Origin: a virus
Direction: 5' to 3' (one strand)
Virus record (IMG/VR): IMGVR_UViG_3300010157_000059
Location: 1-64,000 of that record
Length of the DNA stretch: 64,000 nt
The notes beneath the pieces are model-generated. The model did not search any database. It was given only the letters and a program-made list of their open reading frames with translations, and was not told the origin of the DNA. This document shows positions 15,314 through 24,698 of the stretch, piece after piece. Numbering within the stretch: position 1 is the stretch's first letter; every line of letters starts with the position of its first letter. A program made the translations under genes and the position numbers.

Positions 15314-18300
15314 TGGCACTCAATGAAAATTTGCCTAAAGCTACCTCCCCTAATAGCATGACGGCCCCTACCCGTCCATCTCAAGAAATTGAGCGTGTAG
15401 ACAAGCTGTACGACAGCATCCTAATGAAGGTTACAAAGATGGAGACATCTTTGAAAAAATCTGCTGAGTACATGCAACAGATGGGTGGGGGCAAAGATTC
15501 TAATGTAAATATTGGCTCAAATAGTAACGTTTTTAGTAAAGTAAATGACGTTACTAATGCCACTATGGAGCAACTTAATAAGATAGTTCCTCCTGGCGAA
15601 GGACCTTCTGGTTGGGACAGATTTAAAGCTGGGGTATCTAGCACTGCATACTATGCAGCTGCAATGATGCCTAATACTCTTGATGCAGTAACTCAAAGAA
15701 TTAGCACTCAGGGTGTTGCTTCTATGATTGGGCGAGATCCTAACGCTCTTATTCGCCAAAGCAACCAGTTGCTCAAAGGTGGCATGACTGGTCCTTACTC
15801 TGCCCAAACTTCTACAGCTATTCTAGCCAGCCAGGGCATTATCCCAACTATGGGTTCATACGGAAACATTATGAACCAAGTTGGTGGTCTAAGCGTCCTT
15901 ACCGGTATGAGCAATGAGCAAACAGCTTCGGGTATGGGCGGCATTAATGGCATGAACTTCCTAAGAATGGGAATTAATGCTCGTAATGCAAATGGGAGCT
16001 TAAGAGACCCTGCCTCTCTTTCTAGTGACCTTTACAAACGCATGTTTGGGGCCAAGAATATTACGGCTGAACAAGCTGCGCAGGTCTTTAATAGAAATTC
16101 CCGTTCTTACCAAGATATTGCTATGGCTGCCGGTGGCGACGAAAACTTGATGGCAACTCTTCAGAATACTATCTATTATCAAGCTAGAAATGGCGGGAAA
16201 AAACTAGATCTTAATGCTGAGAATGTTAAGAATAATATTCTTAAACTGCCTAAAGATGATCCTATGCGGGCTATGTACCACTACCAGGGCTCTGAAGCTA
16301 ACAAGCTGGAAGCAACTGGTACAGGTCTTGTAGGCGGCTACAGCGGTGCTTTGAACTCTACGGCAACTGTGAATGACCAATTTGCTAAACTTGCAAGAAT
16401 TCTACCAGCATTGACTACCGCATTTGGTAACCTAAAAGGATTCTTAGACACTTTACCTACTGCCGGTAATACTGGTGCCGCTATGTATGGGGGCATCTCC
16501 CAGGTTGCTCAAAAATTCCTTGATGGTAAGTCGGCGCAGTTTACATCTAAAGCTTTAGATAAACTCTTTGGAACAAACACCTCAGGGCAAGGACAGCCAG
16601 GAGTATCAAACCAGTTAGCAATAACATCAGGGCCAGGCCAACTGGCAATAACAGCAGGTCCACACCAGGCCGCAAATACTCCTATGGGAGCGGCTACAAA
16701 CGTTGCTAATCAACTTGCAGATAAAGGCCTACACGCTATGTGGGGCAAACTTACTGGTAAAGAAGGCCAAAGCAGCCTTATGCAAGATATTAAAAAATCT
16801 GGCGGTATGAAAGCATGGGGTAAAAACCTTTTTTCGGCAGTTAAAGATGCAACTGTAGGGTACGCAAAAGGTGGAGTTAAAGGCGCAGTTACGGCTGCCG
16901 CTAAAGATTTAGCACCTAAACTTGGACGAGCAGTAATGTCTGCAGGAGATGCTGCATTTGGGTACGGAGATCAAACTCAAACGGGTGGTTGGTCAAACCA
17001 AACCTCTATGCAGCCAATTGCAGGAGTTGCAGGACCTTATGAGCCTAGCGGACCTTCTCAGGGTAGTGCTATTCAGTATCCGGAGGATTACCCAGGGGCG
17101 TACCGAGGAGATCCTAACGACCCATCAAAAGTTACTTGGGTTCCCGGAAGTGTTCAAGACCCTGTAACAGGTAAATTTGTCAGTAACATGGAAGCTCGCA
17201 ATGCTTGGCTTGCCAGCCAAGGGCAAAAGCAGGGTGGAGACAGTGGGGGAGGCAGTAACACTCTTCTTGCACCAGGCAGTATGAAGAACCTCCTTACTAA
17301 AGGTCGATCCTTTATGAAAAGCCCAATGGGCAAAATGGCTGGAAGAGTTGCTTTAGGTGCGGCAACTGTTATGGCTACAAACTGGGCCGTGCCTAAACTT
17401 CGTGCATGGGGTGCCAAGCATGGTATTAAAGACCATAGTTTAAAAGATAATATAGGTACTACAGCGGCATACATGGGCGGATATGCTGCGGCTGGAGCAA
17501 TGGTAGCTGGGCCAGCTGGAGCAGTAGTAGGGGCTTTAGCAGGACTTGCTAGAGGTCTTTGGTATTCAACTCATAAACCTGAAAAAGAAGAAAAGCCTAA
17601 GAAAGTTAAGCATGATAGGTGGGGTCAAATTTATGACCCTGTTACTGGTAATGCACTACTACCTATTAACCAAACTACTGGTCAATTTGACTCAGACGAA
17701 TTTGATCGTACAGGGTATGGTCAAGCAAACCCAGACCTAAAGCGTTGGCAACAAGGTGGGTATCCAACCCCAAGTACTAGCTGGCTTAATGAAGGTAAGG
17801 GCTCCTCAGAGAGTAGCCTTACAAACATTATTAAAAAGGCAGGCTTTGGGCCACGTGCTACTGACATTGCTTATGCTGTTGCAATGGCGGAATCTGGCGG
17901 TAAAGCAACCGCGCACAATACTAATAAAAAAACTGGTGACAACTCATACGGGCTATTCCAAATTAATATGATTGGAGATATGGGCCCTAACCGACGTAAA
18001 CAATTCCACCTTAAGTCCAACGATGAACTACTTGACCCCTTAACAAATGCTAAGGCCGCTTACGCTATCTCTAATAAAGGAACAAATTGGAGTCCTTGGT
18101 CTACCTACAAGACTGGCGCATATAAAAAACATTTGCACAAGTCTGGGGCTAATGACAGCACAGACCTATCTAAGTTAAAAGCCAATCAAAACAATGAGAC
18201 TAAGTCAGATCTTCCACGTAATGCTCGTGAAGCTGCACAATGGGCTATTCAACAAGTTAAGAGTGGATCAAGTGGTTGGAATAATTACTGTGAAAGATTT

Positions 18301-19017
18301 ACAGAAACTGCTTGGGGTAAACCTGGCCGTTACAAGAGTGCACTTGCTGGATGGGAAGCGGCTAAAAAAGAAGGACGTGCTTACCAAGGTAAAACTCCTC
18401 CTCCAGGAGCTATGGTGTACTGGGGTGGAGGAGAGTATGGCCACGCCGCAGTCTCTATTGGCGGTGGAAAGATTGTGTCTACTGATATCAAGCGTAAGGG
18501 CAAAGCTGATATTGTAACTATTGACTACTTAACAAAGCAGTGGAGTAAACCATACCTTGGTTGGGCAGACCCAGATAAGGGTACAAAGCTAAATGCAAGC
18601 GCATCACCTATTGACCCTGGCAGCGTCAACACGGACACCTCGGTAATAAGCGCACAGCAACACGCAAATAATGGGGATAAACCTTGGTGGAAAGATCTTG
18701 CAAATAGCGTAGGTAATTTTTTTGGTAGCAATACCAATAATAATAATAGCGCTAGTAGCTCTAACAGCAGTTCTGGTAATGAGCTAGCCACACTTTTGAA
18801 TGTTACTGGTACTGGATTTAGTGTTAACTCAGCTTCAACCTCTGCGATGTTAGGTATGGGCAGTTCTCCAAGTATGAGCGGATCAGATGGCGGGATAACT
18901 ATCAATATGAATGTTAATATTGCAAGTGCAAGTACTGGGGATGCTCAAAGACTGGCACGTCAAGTTAAAGACATTCTTCAAAGAGAACTAAGAACAGATA
19001 GCATAAGGAATTACTAA
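15313..19017 (+). CDS. Tape-measure protein with lytic transglycosylase and CHAP/NlpC-like domains (1234 aa)
   Basis: The N-terminal 650 residues are long, Ala/Gly/Gln-rich and helical, as in tape measures. Residues about 675-735 are hydrophobic (RVALGAATVMATNWAVPKL, AAGAMVAGPAGAVVGALAGL). About 845-955 form a transglycosylase-like domain with AVAMAESGG (candidate catalytic Glu860) and NSYGLFQINMIGD. About 975-1090 form a cysteine-peptidase-like domain with candidate Cys993 (NNYCERFTETAWGK) and His1044 (GEYGHAAVSIGGG). The same domain stands alone at 41420-41836. The protein sets tail length and probably cuts the host wall during injection. TAATG overlap at the start. Confidence 0.85.
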   Translation: MALNENLPKATSPNSMTAPTRPSQEIERVDKLYDSILMKVTKMETSLKKSAEYMQQMGGGKDSNVNIGSNSNVFSKVNDVTNATMEQLNKIVPPGEGPSGWDRFKAGVSSTAYYAAAMMPNTLDAVTQRISTQGVASMIGRDPNALIRQSNQLLKGGMTGPYSAQTSTAILASQGIIPTMGSYGNIMNQVGGLSVLTGMSNEQTASGMGGINGMNFLRMGINARNANGSLRDPASLSSDLYKRMFGAKNITAEQAAQVFNRNSRSYQDIAMAAGGDENLMATLQNTIYYQARNGGKKLDLNAENVKNNILKLPKDDPMRAMYHYQGSEANKLEATGTGLVGGYSGALNSTATVNDQFAKLARILPALTTAFGNLKGFLDTLPTAGNTGAAMYGGISQVAQKFLDGKSAQFTSKALDKLFGTNTSGQGQPGVSNQLAITSGPGQLAITAGPHQAANTPMGAATNVANQLADKGLHAMWGKLTGKEGQSSLMQDIKKSGGMKAWGKNLFSAVKDATVGYAKGGVKGAVTAAAKDLAPKLGRAVMSAGDAAFGYGDQTQTGGWSNQTSMQPIAGVAGPYEPSGPSQGSAIQYPEDYPGAYRGDPNDPSKVTWVPGSVQDPVTGKFVSNMEARNAWLASQGQKQGGDSGGGSNTLLAPGSMKNLLTKGRSFMKSPMGKMAGRVALGAATVMATNWAVPKLRAWGAKHGIKDHSLKDNIGTTAAYMGGYAAAGAMVAGPAGAVVGALAGLARGLWYSTHKPEKEEKPKKVKHDRWGQIYDPVTGNALLPINQTTGQFDSDEFDRTGYGQANPDLKRWQQGGYPTPSTSWLNEGKGSSESSLTNIIKKAGFGPRATDIAYAVAMAESGGKATAHNTNKKTGDNSYGLFQINMIGDMGPNRRKQFHLKSNDELLDPLTNAKAAYAISNKGTNWSPWSTYKTGAYKKHLHKSGANDSTDLSKLKANQNNETKSDLPRNAREAAQWAIQQVKSGSSGWNNYCERFTETAWGKPGRYKSALAGWEAAKKEGRAYQGKTPPPGAMVYWGGGEYGHAAVSIGGGKIVSTDIKRKGKADIVTIDYLTKQWSKPYLGWADPDKGTKLNASASPIDPGSVNTDTSVISAQQHANNGDKPWWKDLANSVGNFFGSNTNNNNSASSSNSSSGNELATLLNVTGTGFSVNSASTSAMLGMGSSPSMSGSDGGITINMNVNIASASTGDAQRLARQVKDILQRELRTDSIRNY

Positions 19018-20396
19018 TGGCAGACGATACTGTTATACCTGTTGATTTTCAACACAATATCCAACCTACTGTTCCTACAACTCTGCAAGATGGTCAGTTT
19101 GGTCTTGTTCATAATGGTAAAACTTACTGGTACCAGGTTAGCGAAAACGGTAAAAACGTAGAGTTTTACACTAATAGTTACCTATTTGGGCAAATGATTA
19201 GTCCAACTCCAGATAATGGCATGTTTAATATGCGTGTAGACAGAAGCAGCGGCTTTGTTGAATCGCAAGCAGACAACTGGTTTCCTAAAAACGGTACTTT
19301 TCCTGTAGGTACTATTGTAAAATTAGAAGAATTTGATGTAGAAACAAAAGCTGACGGCACATTATCTAAAGTAAATTATGATGGCACGCACGCTATCTAT
19401 GCTCAAACTGTGAGCCGAGTTGAAGGTGTTGAGACTAATCCATTTACTGGGCAAACTTATGACAACAAACGCCCATCTGATTTTTTCTCTGTTGCTAACG
19501 CTTTAAGTTACTCTGCAAAATTTGGCACGTTTAACCCTCCTCCTCATAAATCTAGTAGAACTATTGCCCCAACTGCTTTTCCAAATCTTAAAGTAGGCCA
19601 AGGCGTAAGTGCTTCTACAATTGCAAACTTACAAAAAGTAAATAAAAGAGGGTTTTTTTATCAAGATGTAGATACTGCATTTGATAATGATGGGCATAAA
19701 AAACACCGAGGGCATCTTTGGGGGTTTCAATTTATGTACAACCCAACAACTATTAATTACACAAATAGTGTTTCTACCGGTATTGATTGGACTAATACCC
19801 AAGATGTTGCTACAGCTCTTTCTGGAAGCCAGCAATTTAACTTTACTTTATTTTTAAATAGGCTTATAGACGTGTCTATGTTGAAGGGCTACGACACAAC
19901 TATGGTATCAAAACAAAGTCGTGGTTCAGCACTGAACAATCCTTTAAATTACCTAGCTACTGGAACAGATGGTTCTTATGAGAGGACCCTTACAGCGGCT
20001 GACGCAACAGGTATCTTAACGCGAGGAACTGAGTATGACCTTGAGTATTTTTACCGAGTTATGAATGGTGACCCTTCTTTAGGACCTACTATGACTGCGC
20101 CAACTTCAGATTTTGGTTTTATGTCTGGCGTACCTGTTTGGCTTAAATTTAATGATAATGTTAGATATAAAGTAACTATCCAATCTATTTCAGTAAACCA
20201 TGTAATGTTTACTGAAGATATGGTCCCAGTTGTCACGGAAGTAACTCTGTCAATGATTCGTATTCCTACGCCAAAGCTCGGCCCTACTTCGGATATACAA
20301 ACTTGGTACGATCAACAATTTGGTATTAAGAAAGACGCTACTTGGCCTGGCATGCCTTACACTACAGGTACAGATTCTACAGATAGCGGAAACTAA
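19017..20396 (+). CDS. Baseplate/tail protein preceding the LysM gene (459 aa)
   Basis: TAATG overlap with the tape measure. The protein has an N-terminal beta domain (DGQFGLVHNGKTYWYQVSENGK) and a C-terminal region (GHLWGFQFMYNPTTINYTNS ... VWLKFNDNVRYKVTIQSISVNHVMFTEDMVPVVTEVTLSM). That C-terminal pattern is familiar from the protein that precedes LysM baseplate proteins in contractile systems; it resembles tube-like domains that start the inner tube or link it to the hub. No enzyme motif is seen. A baseplate role is inferred from order and pattern. Confidence 0.65.
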   Translation: MADDTVIPVDFQHNIQPTVPTTLQDGQFGLVHNGKTYWYQVSENGKNVEFYTNSYLFGQMISPTPDNGMFNMRVDRSSGFVESQADNWFPKNGTFPVGTIVKLEEFDVETKADGTLSKVNYDGTHAIYAQTVSRVEGVETNPFTGQTYDNKRPSDFFSVANALSYSAKFGTFNPPPHKSSRTIAPTAFPNLKVGQGVSASTIANLQKVNKRGFFYQDVDTAFDNDGHKKHRGHLWGFQFMYNPTTINYTNSVSTGIDWTNTQDVATALSGSQQFNFTLFLNRLIDVSMLKGYDTTMVSKQSRGSALNNPLNYLATGTDGSYERTLTAADATGILTRGTEYDLEYFYRVMNGDPSLGPTMTAPTSDFGFMSGVPVWLKFNDNVRYKVTIQSISVNHVMFTEDMVPVVTEVTLSMIRIPTPKLGPTSDIQTWYDQQFGIKKDATWPGMPYTTGTDSTDSGN

Positions 20397-20674
20397 TGAT
20401 AGATAACACAGGTCGCTATTCCGGCGGAATAATTGGAAACGTTTACGATAAGAGATCCCCCTCTGCAAGTACGTATGTTTATAGAGATTTTAAAGTTCCT
20501 TTTAATAACTCTTATGCTGAACACATCTTTAGAGAAGGTGACAGATTAGATGTTATTGCAGCTAAGATATACGGTGACTCAAAACTATGGGCAAAAATAA
20601 TGGACATTAATCCTGAAATTGCTGACCCTTTTTATATTAAACCAGGAACCGTTGTAAGGATCCCAGTTGACTAG
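20396..20674 (+). CDS. LysM baseplate wedge protein, gp53-like (92 aa)
   Basis: The C-terminal half has the LysM pattern: HIFREGDRLDVIAAKIYGDSK, then KIMDINPEIADPFYIKPGTVVRIPV. In contractile tails such small LysM proteins (T4 gp53 type) bind other baseplate parts or peptidoglycan. TAATG overlap at the start; the stop overlaps the TTG start of the hub gene. Confidence 0.85.
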   Translation: MIDNTGRYSGGIIGNVYDKRSPSASTYVYRDFKVPFNNSYAEHIFREGDRLDVIAAKIYGDSKLWAKIMDINPEIADPFYIKPGTVVRIPVD

Positions 20675-21485
20675 TGCAAAAGATAGAAAAGTTTTTTGGA
20701 GGATTAACTTTCCTAAATCCCCAAGTTTTAATATGTTTCTTCACTATGCTGAGGTACACCAGACACAAGCCCAGCATGATGTTTTAGTACTCTCTTTTAA
20801 AGGTTCGATACAAAATCACAGTACTAACAAAATTAAGGGTGGAGACCCAGTTAAATTTAACTGGTCTACGGGCCAAAACTTAGAACAAGAGTTTGTAGGT
20901 TTTGTGCACACTGTAGAAAAAAACGTAACCCCAAATAACACTTTTACAAAAGTTATCTGTGTAAATAACTCAGAACTATTAAAAGAATCCAGCAAACAAG
21001 TTCATCGTCCCCAAACTGCTGACAAGATCGTGTACAACCTTGCTCATAAGAGCGGGTTTTATCCAGACGTAGTAAAGCATTCTCTGATTAATGAGAGTAT
21101 TGCACAAGCAGGCCAATCGCATTGGCAGGTAATGCGTCAACTATCTTCTAAGACGGGGTATGCTTTGCGGGCTTCAAATACTACGGTAATTTTTAAACCA
21201 AAAGAACACATTATTAAAGAAAAATACCGATATGCCCCAGTATTTAGGCACTATGTCATGGGGCCTAGAGGCATAATTGGTCAGCAAACTCTTTTAAGTT
21301 TTACTGCTCAAGACTCTACTAGAACCCCAGAGCATGGTTCTCAGGGAGACTTACCTTTAGTACTACATAACAGTGATGGTAAAGAATACCGTTTTAAGCC
21401 TAATTGGAAAACCCAAAATGTATCAAGTCATAGCGTGTTTACTTACGCACCTATGGGTTGGAATGACGTTTATGAAGGACACTGA
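20667..21485 (+). CDS. Baseplate hub, N-terminal part (gpD/gp27-like, 272 aa)
   Basis: Start is TTG at 20667, with GTAAGGAT ten bases upstream; no ATG or GTG is in frame nearby. Strand-rich content (VLVLSFKGSIQ, GDPVKFNWSTG, EFVGFVHTVEKNV) and then TADKIVYNLAHKSGF and HWQVMRQLSSKTGYALRASNTTVIFKP match the first domains of gpD/VgrG-type hub proteins. It ends before the last hub domain, which is found in the next ORF. Hub proteins form the trimer between tube and spike. Confidence 0.75.
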   Translation: MTSAKDRKVFWRINFPKSPSFNMFLHYAEVHQTQAQHDVLVLSFKGSIQNHSTNKIKGGDPVKFNWSTGQNLEQEFVGFVHTVEKNVTPNNTFTKVICVNNSELLKESSKQVHRPQTADKIVYNLAHKSGFYPDVVKHSLINESIAQAGQSHWQVMRQLSSKTGYALRASNTTVIFKPKEHIIKEKYRYAPVFRHYVMGPRGIIGQQTLLSFTAQDSTRTPEHGSQGDLPLVLHNSDGKEYRFKPNWKTQNVSSHSVFTYAPMGWNDVYEGH

Positions 21486-22057
21486 TGTTAGAGCAACATG
21501 ATCTTCACATTACGCATGAAGTTGTTAATGACCCTAGAAAAGCTGAAAGCATAGCAAAAGCTAAAGCTAGTCAATCTAGATACAGGTACTTGGCAAACGC
21601 CTTACTATTGGGGTACCCCAAATTAGAGCCCTATGACCCTATTTACCTAAAAGGTTTGCCTGATGGTATGGAAGGTATCTGGGTTGTTATCTCAGTTGTT
21701 CACACAATTAACAAAGGCATGCCGTACACAATGTCTGTTCATATTGGCTCTAATGACGAGTTATTGGCTCTTAAACCAGACTCTTTTGGAGATATCCTAG
21801 ATACCCGCCACCATATTAGGGCAGTAATTAATAGTGACCCGTTTAAAAAAACTGGGAACCACGTATTAAAGTCTAATGAGTTTACAATTACCCCTCTTTC
21901 AAAAGACCAGTCAACGCATGTTTCTAGTAGTCAAACTGCATTGTACAAAGTAGCAAATAAGACTGACACTGGAGAACAGGCAATTGTTCCTAACCCAACT
22001 ACTTACATCCCAGATATTGCTAGTAAAAAAGCACATATTCAATGGGTAAGGCAGTAA
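21485..22057 (+). CDS. Baseplate hub, C-terminal part (190 aa)
   Basis: ATG overlaps the TGA of the preceding hub ORF. It begins with the typical hub segment EVVNDPRKAESIAKAKASQS, RYRYLANALLLGYPKLEPYDPIYLKG and GIWVVISVVHTINKGMPYTM, which in most gpD-like proteins is in the same chain as the preceding domains. So the hub is encoded by two coupled ORFs here. The last 70 residues are low-complexity and may be a linker to the spike. I saw no single shift that would cleanly rejoin them, but did not test every position. Confidence 0.7.
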   Translation: MLEQHDLHITHEVVNDPRKAESIAKAKASQSRYRYLANALLLGYPKLEPYDPIYLKGLPDGMEGIWVVISVVHTINKGMPYTMSVHIGSNDELLALKPDSFGDILDTRHHIRAVINSDPFKKTGNHVLKSNEFTITPLSKDQSTHVSSSQTALYKVANKTDTGEQAIVPNPTTYIPDIASKKAHIQWVRQ

Positions 22058-22058
22058 A

Positions 22059-22355
22059 ATGGCATATTCAGATTACACAAAATATTCACTAGATCCTACG
22101 GATAAGCCAAGGTTTTTTGGAATCTACAGAGGTATTGTTAAAAACAATAACGACCCTTTAAACTCTAATAGGTTACAAGTTTCTGTCCCCCAGATCACAG
22201 GTACAGAGTCATTGGATTGGGCAGAACCATGCTTACCACCATTTTCTGGGACAATTTCTATTCCATTAGTTGGGGATAGAGTATGGGTTAGTTTTGAATC
22301 TGGTGATACTAGTTATCCCGTATGGGTGGGAATTCATACTGTAACTGCAGTATAG
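22059..22355 (+). CDS. Baseplate spike OB-fold protein (gpV/gp5 N-terminal-like, 98 aa)
   Basis: The sequence FFGIYRGIVKNNNDP, NRLQVSVPQITG, WAEPCLPPFSGTISIPLVGDRVWVSFESGD and YPVWVG is the OB-fold of gpV/gp5-type spike bases. The usual beta-helix tip is absent at only 98 aa, so another protein must provide the tip. It starts two bases after the hub stop. Confidence 0.88.
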   Translation: MAYSDYTKYSLDPTDKPRFFGIYRGIVKNNNDPLNSNRLQVSVPQITGTESLDWAEPCLPPFSGTISIPLVGDRVWVSFESGDTSYPVWVGIHTVTAV

Positions 22356-22374
22356 ATTAAGGATTACATACATT

Positions 22375-22434
22375 ATGGGTTCAGGTACACTTAGAAAAGC
22401 ATACTTTGTCAAAAAATTGGGAGTTCAATTGTGA
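22375..22434 (+). CDS. Possible 19-aa leader peptide ORF
   Basis: ATG 22375 to TGA 22434 encodes MGSGTLRKAYFVKKLGVQL. Its stop overlaps the GTG start of the gp25-like gene (GTGA), and AAGGA lies 12 bases upstream. It fills the 75-base gap between the spike and wedge genes. Too short to judge; it may serve translation coupling. Confidence 0.3.
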   Translation: MGSGTLRKAYFVKKLGVQL

Positions 22435-22829
22435 AAGCTATTCGTTTTCCCTTTGAGATAGATAAATCTGGGAAGATTGTTTCTACTACTAATTCTATTA
22501 AAATTTACCAGGATAGAGTATTAACTCTTCTTTCTACGGTCGTATACCAACGCCCAATGATGCCAGAATATGGAGTAGACATTGCCAGAAGTCTCTACGA
22601 GACAATGGACAATGTGTATGGGTCAATTGGTGAGGCTATAACAAGGGCAATAGGCTATTCGCTTCCTTACATTAAACTTCAAGATGTATTAATTGACTTA
22701 AATTCACCAATAGAAACTGGAACAAACGTTACCGTGTTAATAGCCCTTCCGGACGGATCTGCTAGTGAGGTTAACGTTGCTTCCTCTACCTTCTTACCTA
22801 ATGGCGAAAAATATGGGAGAACATTATGA
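22431..22829 (+). CDS. Baseplate wedge protein, gpW/gp25-like (132 aa)
   Basis: GTG start with GGGAG seven bases upstream. The protein shows FPFEIDKSGKI, KIYQDRVLTLLSTVVYQRPMMPEYGVDI and AITRAIGYSLPYIKLQDVLI, the gp25/W family core including the E-Y-G patch that in contractile systems binds the sheath-initiation region. It overlaps the next wedge gene by four bases, as W and J genes usually do. Confidence 0.9.
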   Translation: MKAIRFPFEIDKSGKIVSTTNSIKIYQDRVLTLLSTVVYQRPMMPEYGVDIARSLYETMDNVYGSIGEAITRAIGYSLPYIKLQDVLIDLNSPIETGTNVTVLIALPDGSASEVNVASSTFLPNGEKYGRTL

Positions 22830-24634
22830 AAATTCCACAAATTGATTACACTTCAAGAGACTATTTAACTATTAGAGATGATCTTATAAAAGTTGTTAAA
22901 AACAGAATTCCTGAATGGCAAGCAAATGAGGAATCTGACTTTACCCTTGCTTTAGTGGAAGCTTTTGCTTATCTAGGCGATAACTTGTCTTATTACCTAG
23001 ATCGTGCTGCAAATGAAGGTACTGTGCAATCTGCAACACAATTACAGAATATTCTTAACTTTGCTGAAGTTTCGGGATACCACGTATCTGGACGATCACC
23101 TTCGTACATTTCACTAACTTTTACAAATACTAGCGGCTCTACACTGAATCTTCCGATTGGAACTCAGGTTCGGGGGTATGTTGATACAGACACTTTTACG
23201 GAAATTTATTTTGAAACTTCCGCCCCAATTACGTCTCTGGCCAATGGCGCAAGCTCAACTGTTACTGCATTTGAAGGCTACGTCTCAAATACCTTATCAA
23301 GTAGCGGCCTAGACACTAACAACCTCCCACTTCCTGTTACTTTAGGAACTGCAAGTGGATACGCATATGCTGAGTTTATACTTCCTGAAGTTGGAATTAT
23401 TGATCTTTCTGTATCTGTTTACACAGGGCAAAGCACCTCATTTACTAAATGGCAATACGTATTAAATCTTTCCGAATACGGCCCATTAGATAGAGTCTTT
23501 ACAACTCGTGTAAATGCGGATAACACTGTGTCAGTTTTATTTGGCGATGGCGTTAATGGAAAAATTCCTGAAGTAGGTACCCCTGTAAGCGCACTGTACC
23601 GAGTAAGTGTCGGTATTTCTGGGAACTTAGCCCTGAATAGCCCGTCTTTGATTAATGCGGATGGAACCAGCGCCCTGTCCCTTACTTACGTTCCAGGACT
23701 ATCGCTATCTGGGGTAGGGGCGTTAGCTACAGTAATGCCAGTAAGTGCTTCAATTGGTGGCACAAATGGTGATATGCAAGAGCCTTATTACTCTATTCGT
23801 GGAAATATTCGCAAAGCTTTAAAGACTAAAAATCGCGCAGTTACCTTAAAAGATTACGAAGATTTAGCAGTTCTTGTACCTCGTGTTGGTAGGGCATCAG
23901 CAACTGCAAGCGTGTACACACAAGTTAATCTTTTTGTACAGCCACTTAATGATGGATCATCTACCCCCGGAGTTAAAAACGGAATTGAAGACACAACAGT
24001 ATTTAGTCCAATTAGGAATGCTTTAACAAGTTTTGTGGGTACACGATGCCCAGTAAACACCAAAATAAACATTAATCCCCCAACGTATGTCCCAATTTAT
24101 TTACACATGACTGTGTATATCAGGGACGGTTTTTCTCAGTCTGATGTACAGCTAGCTGTAGGCAGCCTTATGTTAGACAAAGACACAGGGCTATTTTCTT
24201 ATAATGGCTACGCTTTTGGTGAGGATGTAGTTCTTTCCGCAATCACCTATGAAGTTATGCGCCACCCAGCTGTAACTAACGTAATTATTAATGGGCTAGG
24301 TAAAATTTCTACGGGGTATGGGACTACCACAGTAAATGGAACAGGTGCCTCAAATTATACGCTTACCCTTAATAATATTGTAACAAGTACTTCTCCAGTA
24401 GCTGTTGGGCAATATATTTATGGAACAGGTATTCAAGCGGGAGCAAAAGTTGCTACAGTCACGCCATCAACTAACACCACTTCGGTAACCGTAGATAAAC
24501 TTCATACCGGTGCTGTATCGGGCACTGTGACGTTTTTTACTGGTGCGCCTGCAGATATCCCAATAGCGGTTTCAGAAATCCCTAGCTTGACAAATACGTA
24601 TACAACAATCGTGCTTTCAGGCGGTATTTCCTAA
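22826..24634 (+). CDS. Baseplate wedge protein, gpJ/gp6-like (602 aa)
   Basis: The first residues (IDYTSRDYLTIRDDLIKVVKNRIPEW) and EAFAYLGDNLSYYLDRAANEG are hallmark baseplate-J sequences. The middle includes VLFGDGVNGKIPEVG and the C-terminal half RGNIRKALKTKNRAVTLKDYEDLA. A beta module (about residues 497-575: GTGASNYTLTLNN, GQYIYGTGIQAGAKV, TSVTVDKLHTGAVSGTVTF) interrupts the usual C-terminal end before ADIPIAVSEIPSL. This looks like a surface insertion. It forms the ring of wedges with the gp25-like protein. Confidence 0.92.
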   Translation: MKIPQIDYTSRDYLTIRDDLIKVVKNRIPEWQANEESDFTLALVEAFAYLGDNLSYYLDRAANEGTVQSATQLQNILNFAEVSGYHVSGRSPSYISLTFTNTSGSTLNLPIGTQVRGYVDTDTFTEIYFETSAPITSLANGASSTVTAFEGYVSNTLSSSGLDTNNLPLPVTLGTASGYAYAEFILPEVGIIDLSVSVYTGQSTSFTKWQYVLNLSEYGPLDRVFTTRVNADNTVSVLFGDGVNGKIPEVGTPVSALYRVSVGISGNLALNSPSLINADGTSALSLTYVPGLSLSGVGALATVMPVSASIGGTNGDMQEPYYSIRGNIRKALKTKNRAVTLKDYEDLAVLVPRVGRASATASVYTQVNLFVQPLNDGSSTPGVKNGIEDTTVFSPIRNALTSFVGTRCPVNTKININPPTYVPIYLHMTVYIRDGFSQSDVQLAVGSLMLDKDTGLFSYNGYAFGEDVVLSAITYEVMRHPAVTNVIINGLGKISTGYGTTTVNGTGASNYTLTLNNIVTSTSPVAVGQYIYGTGIQAGAKVATVTPSTNTTSVTVDKLHTGAVSGTVTFFTGAPADIPIAVSEIPSLTNTYTTIVLSGGIS

Positions 24635-24698
24635 GTTTAAAAAGACTTATTTACAAAAATAAGTAATTATAGAAAAGATAAGTTTTTAAGGAGACTTT

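Noticed and set aside
18525-18905. Antisense ORF under the tape-measure end (126 aa, minus)
   Set aside because: Leu-rich mirror of Ser/Asn repeats; no start signal; a shadow.
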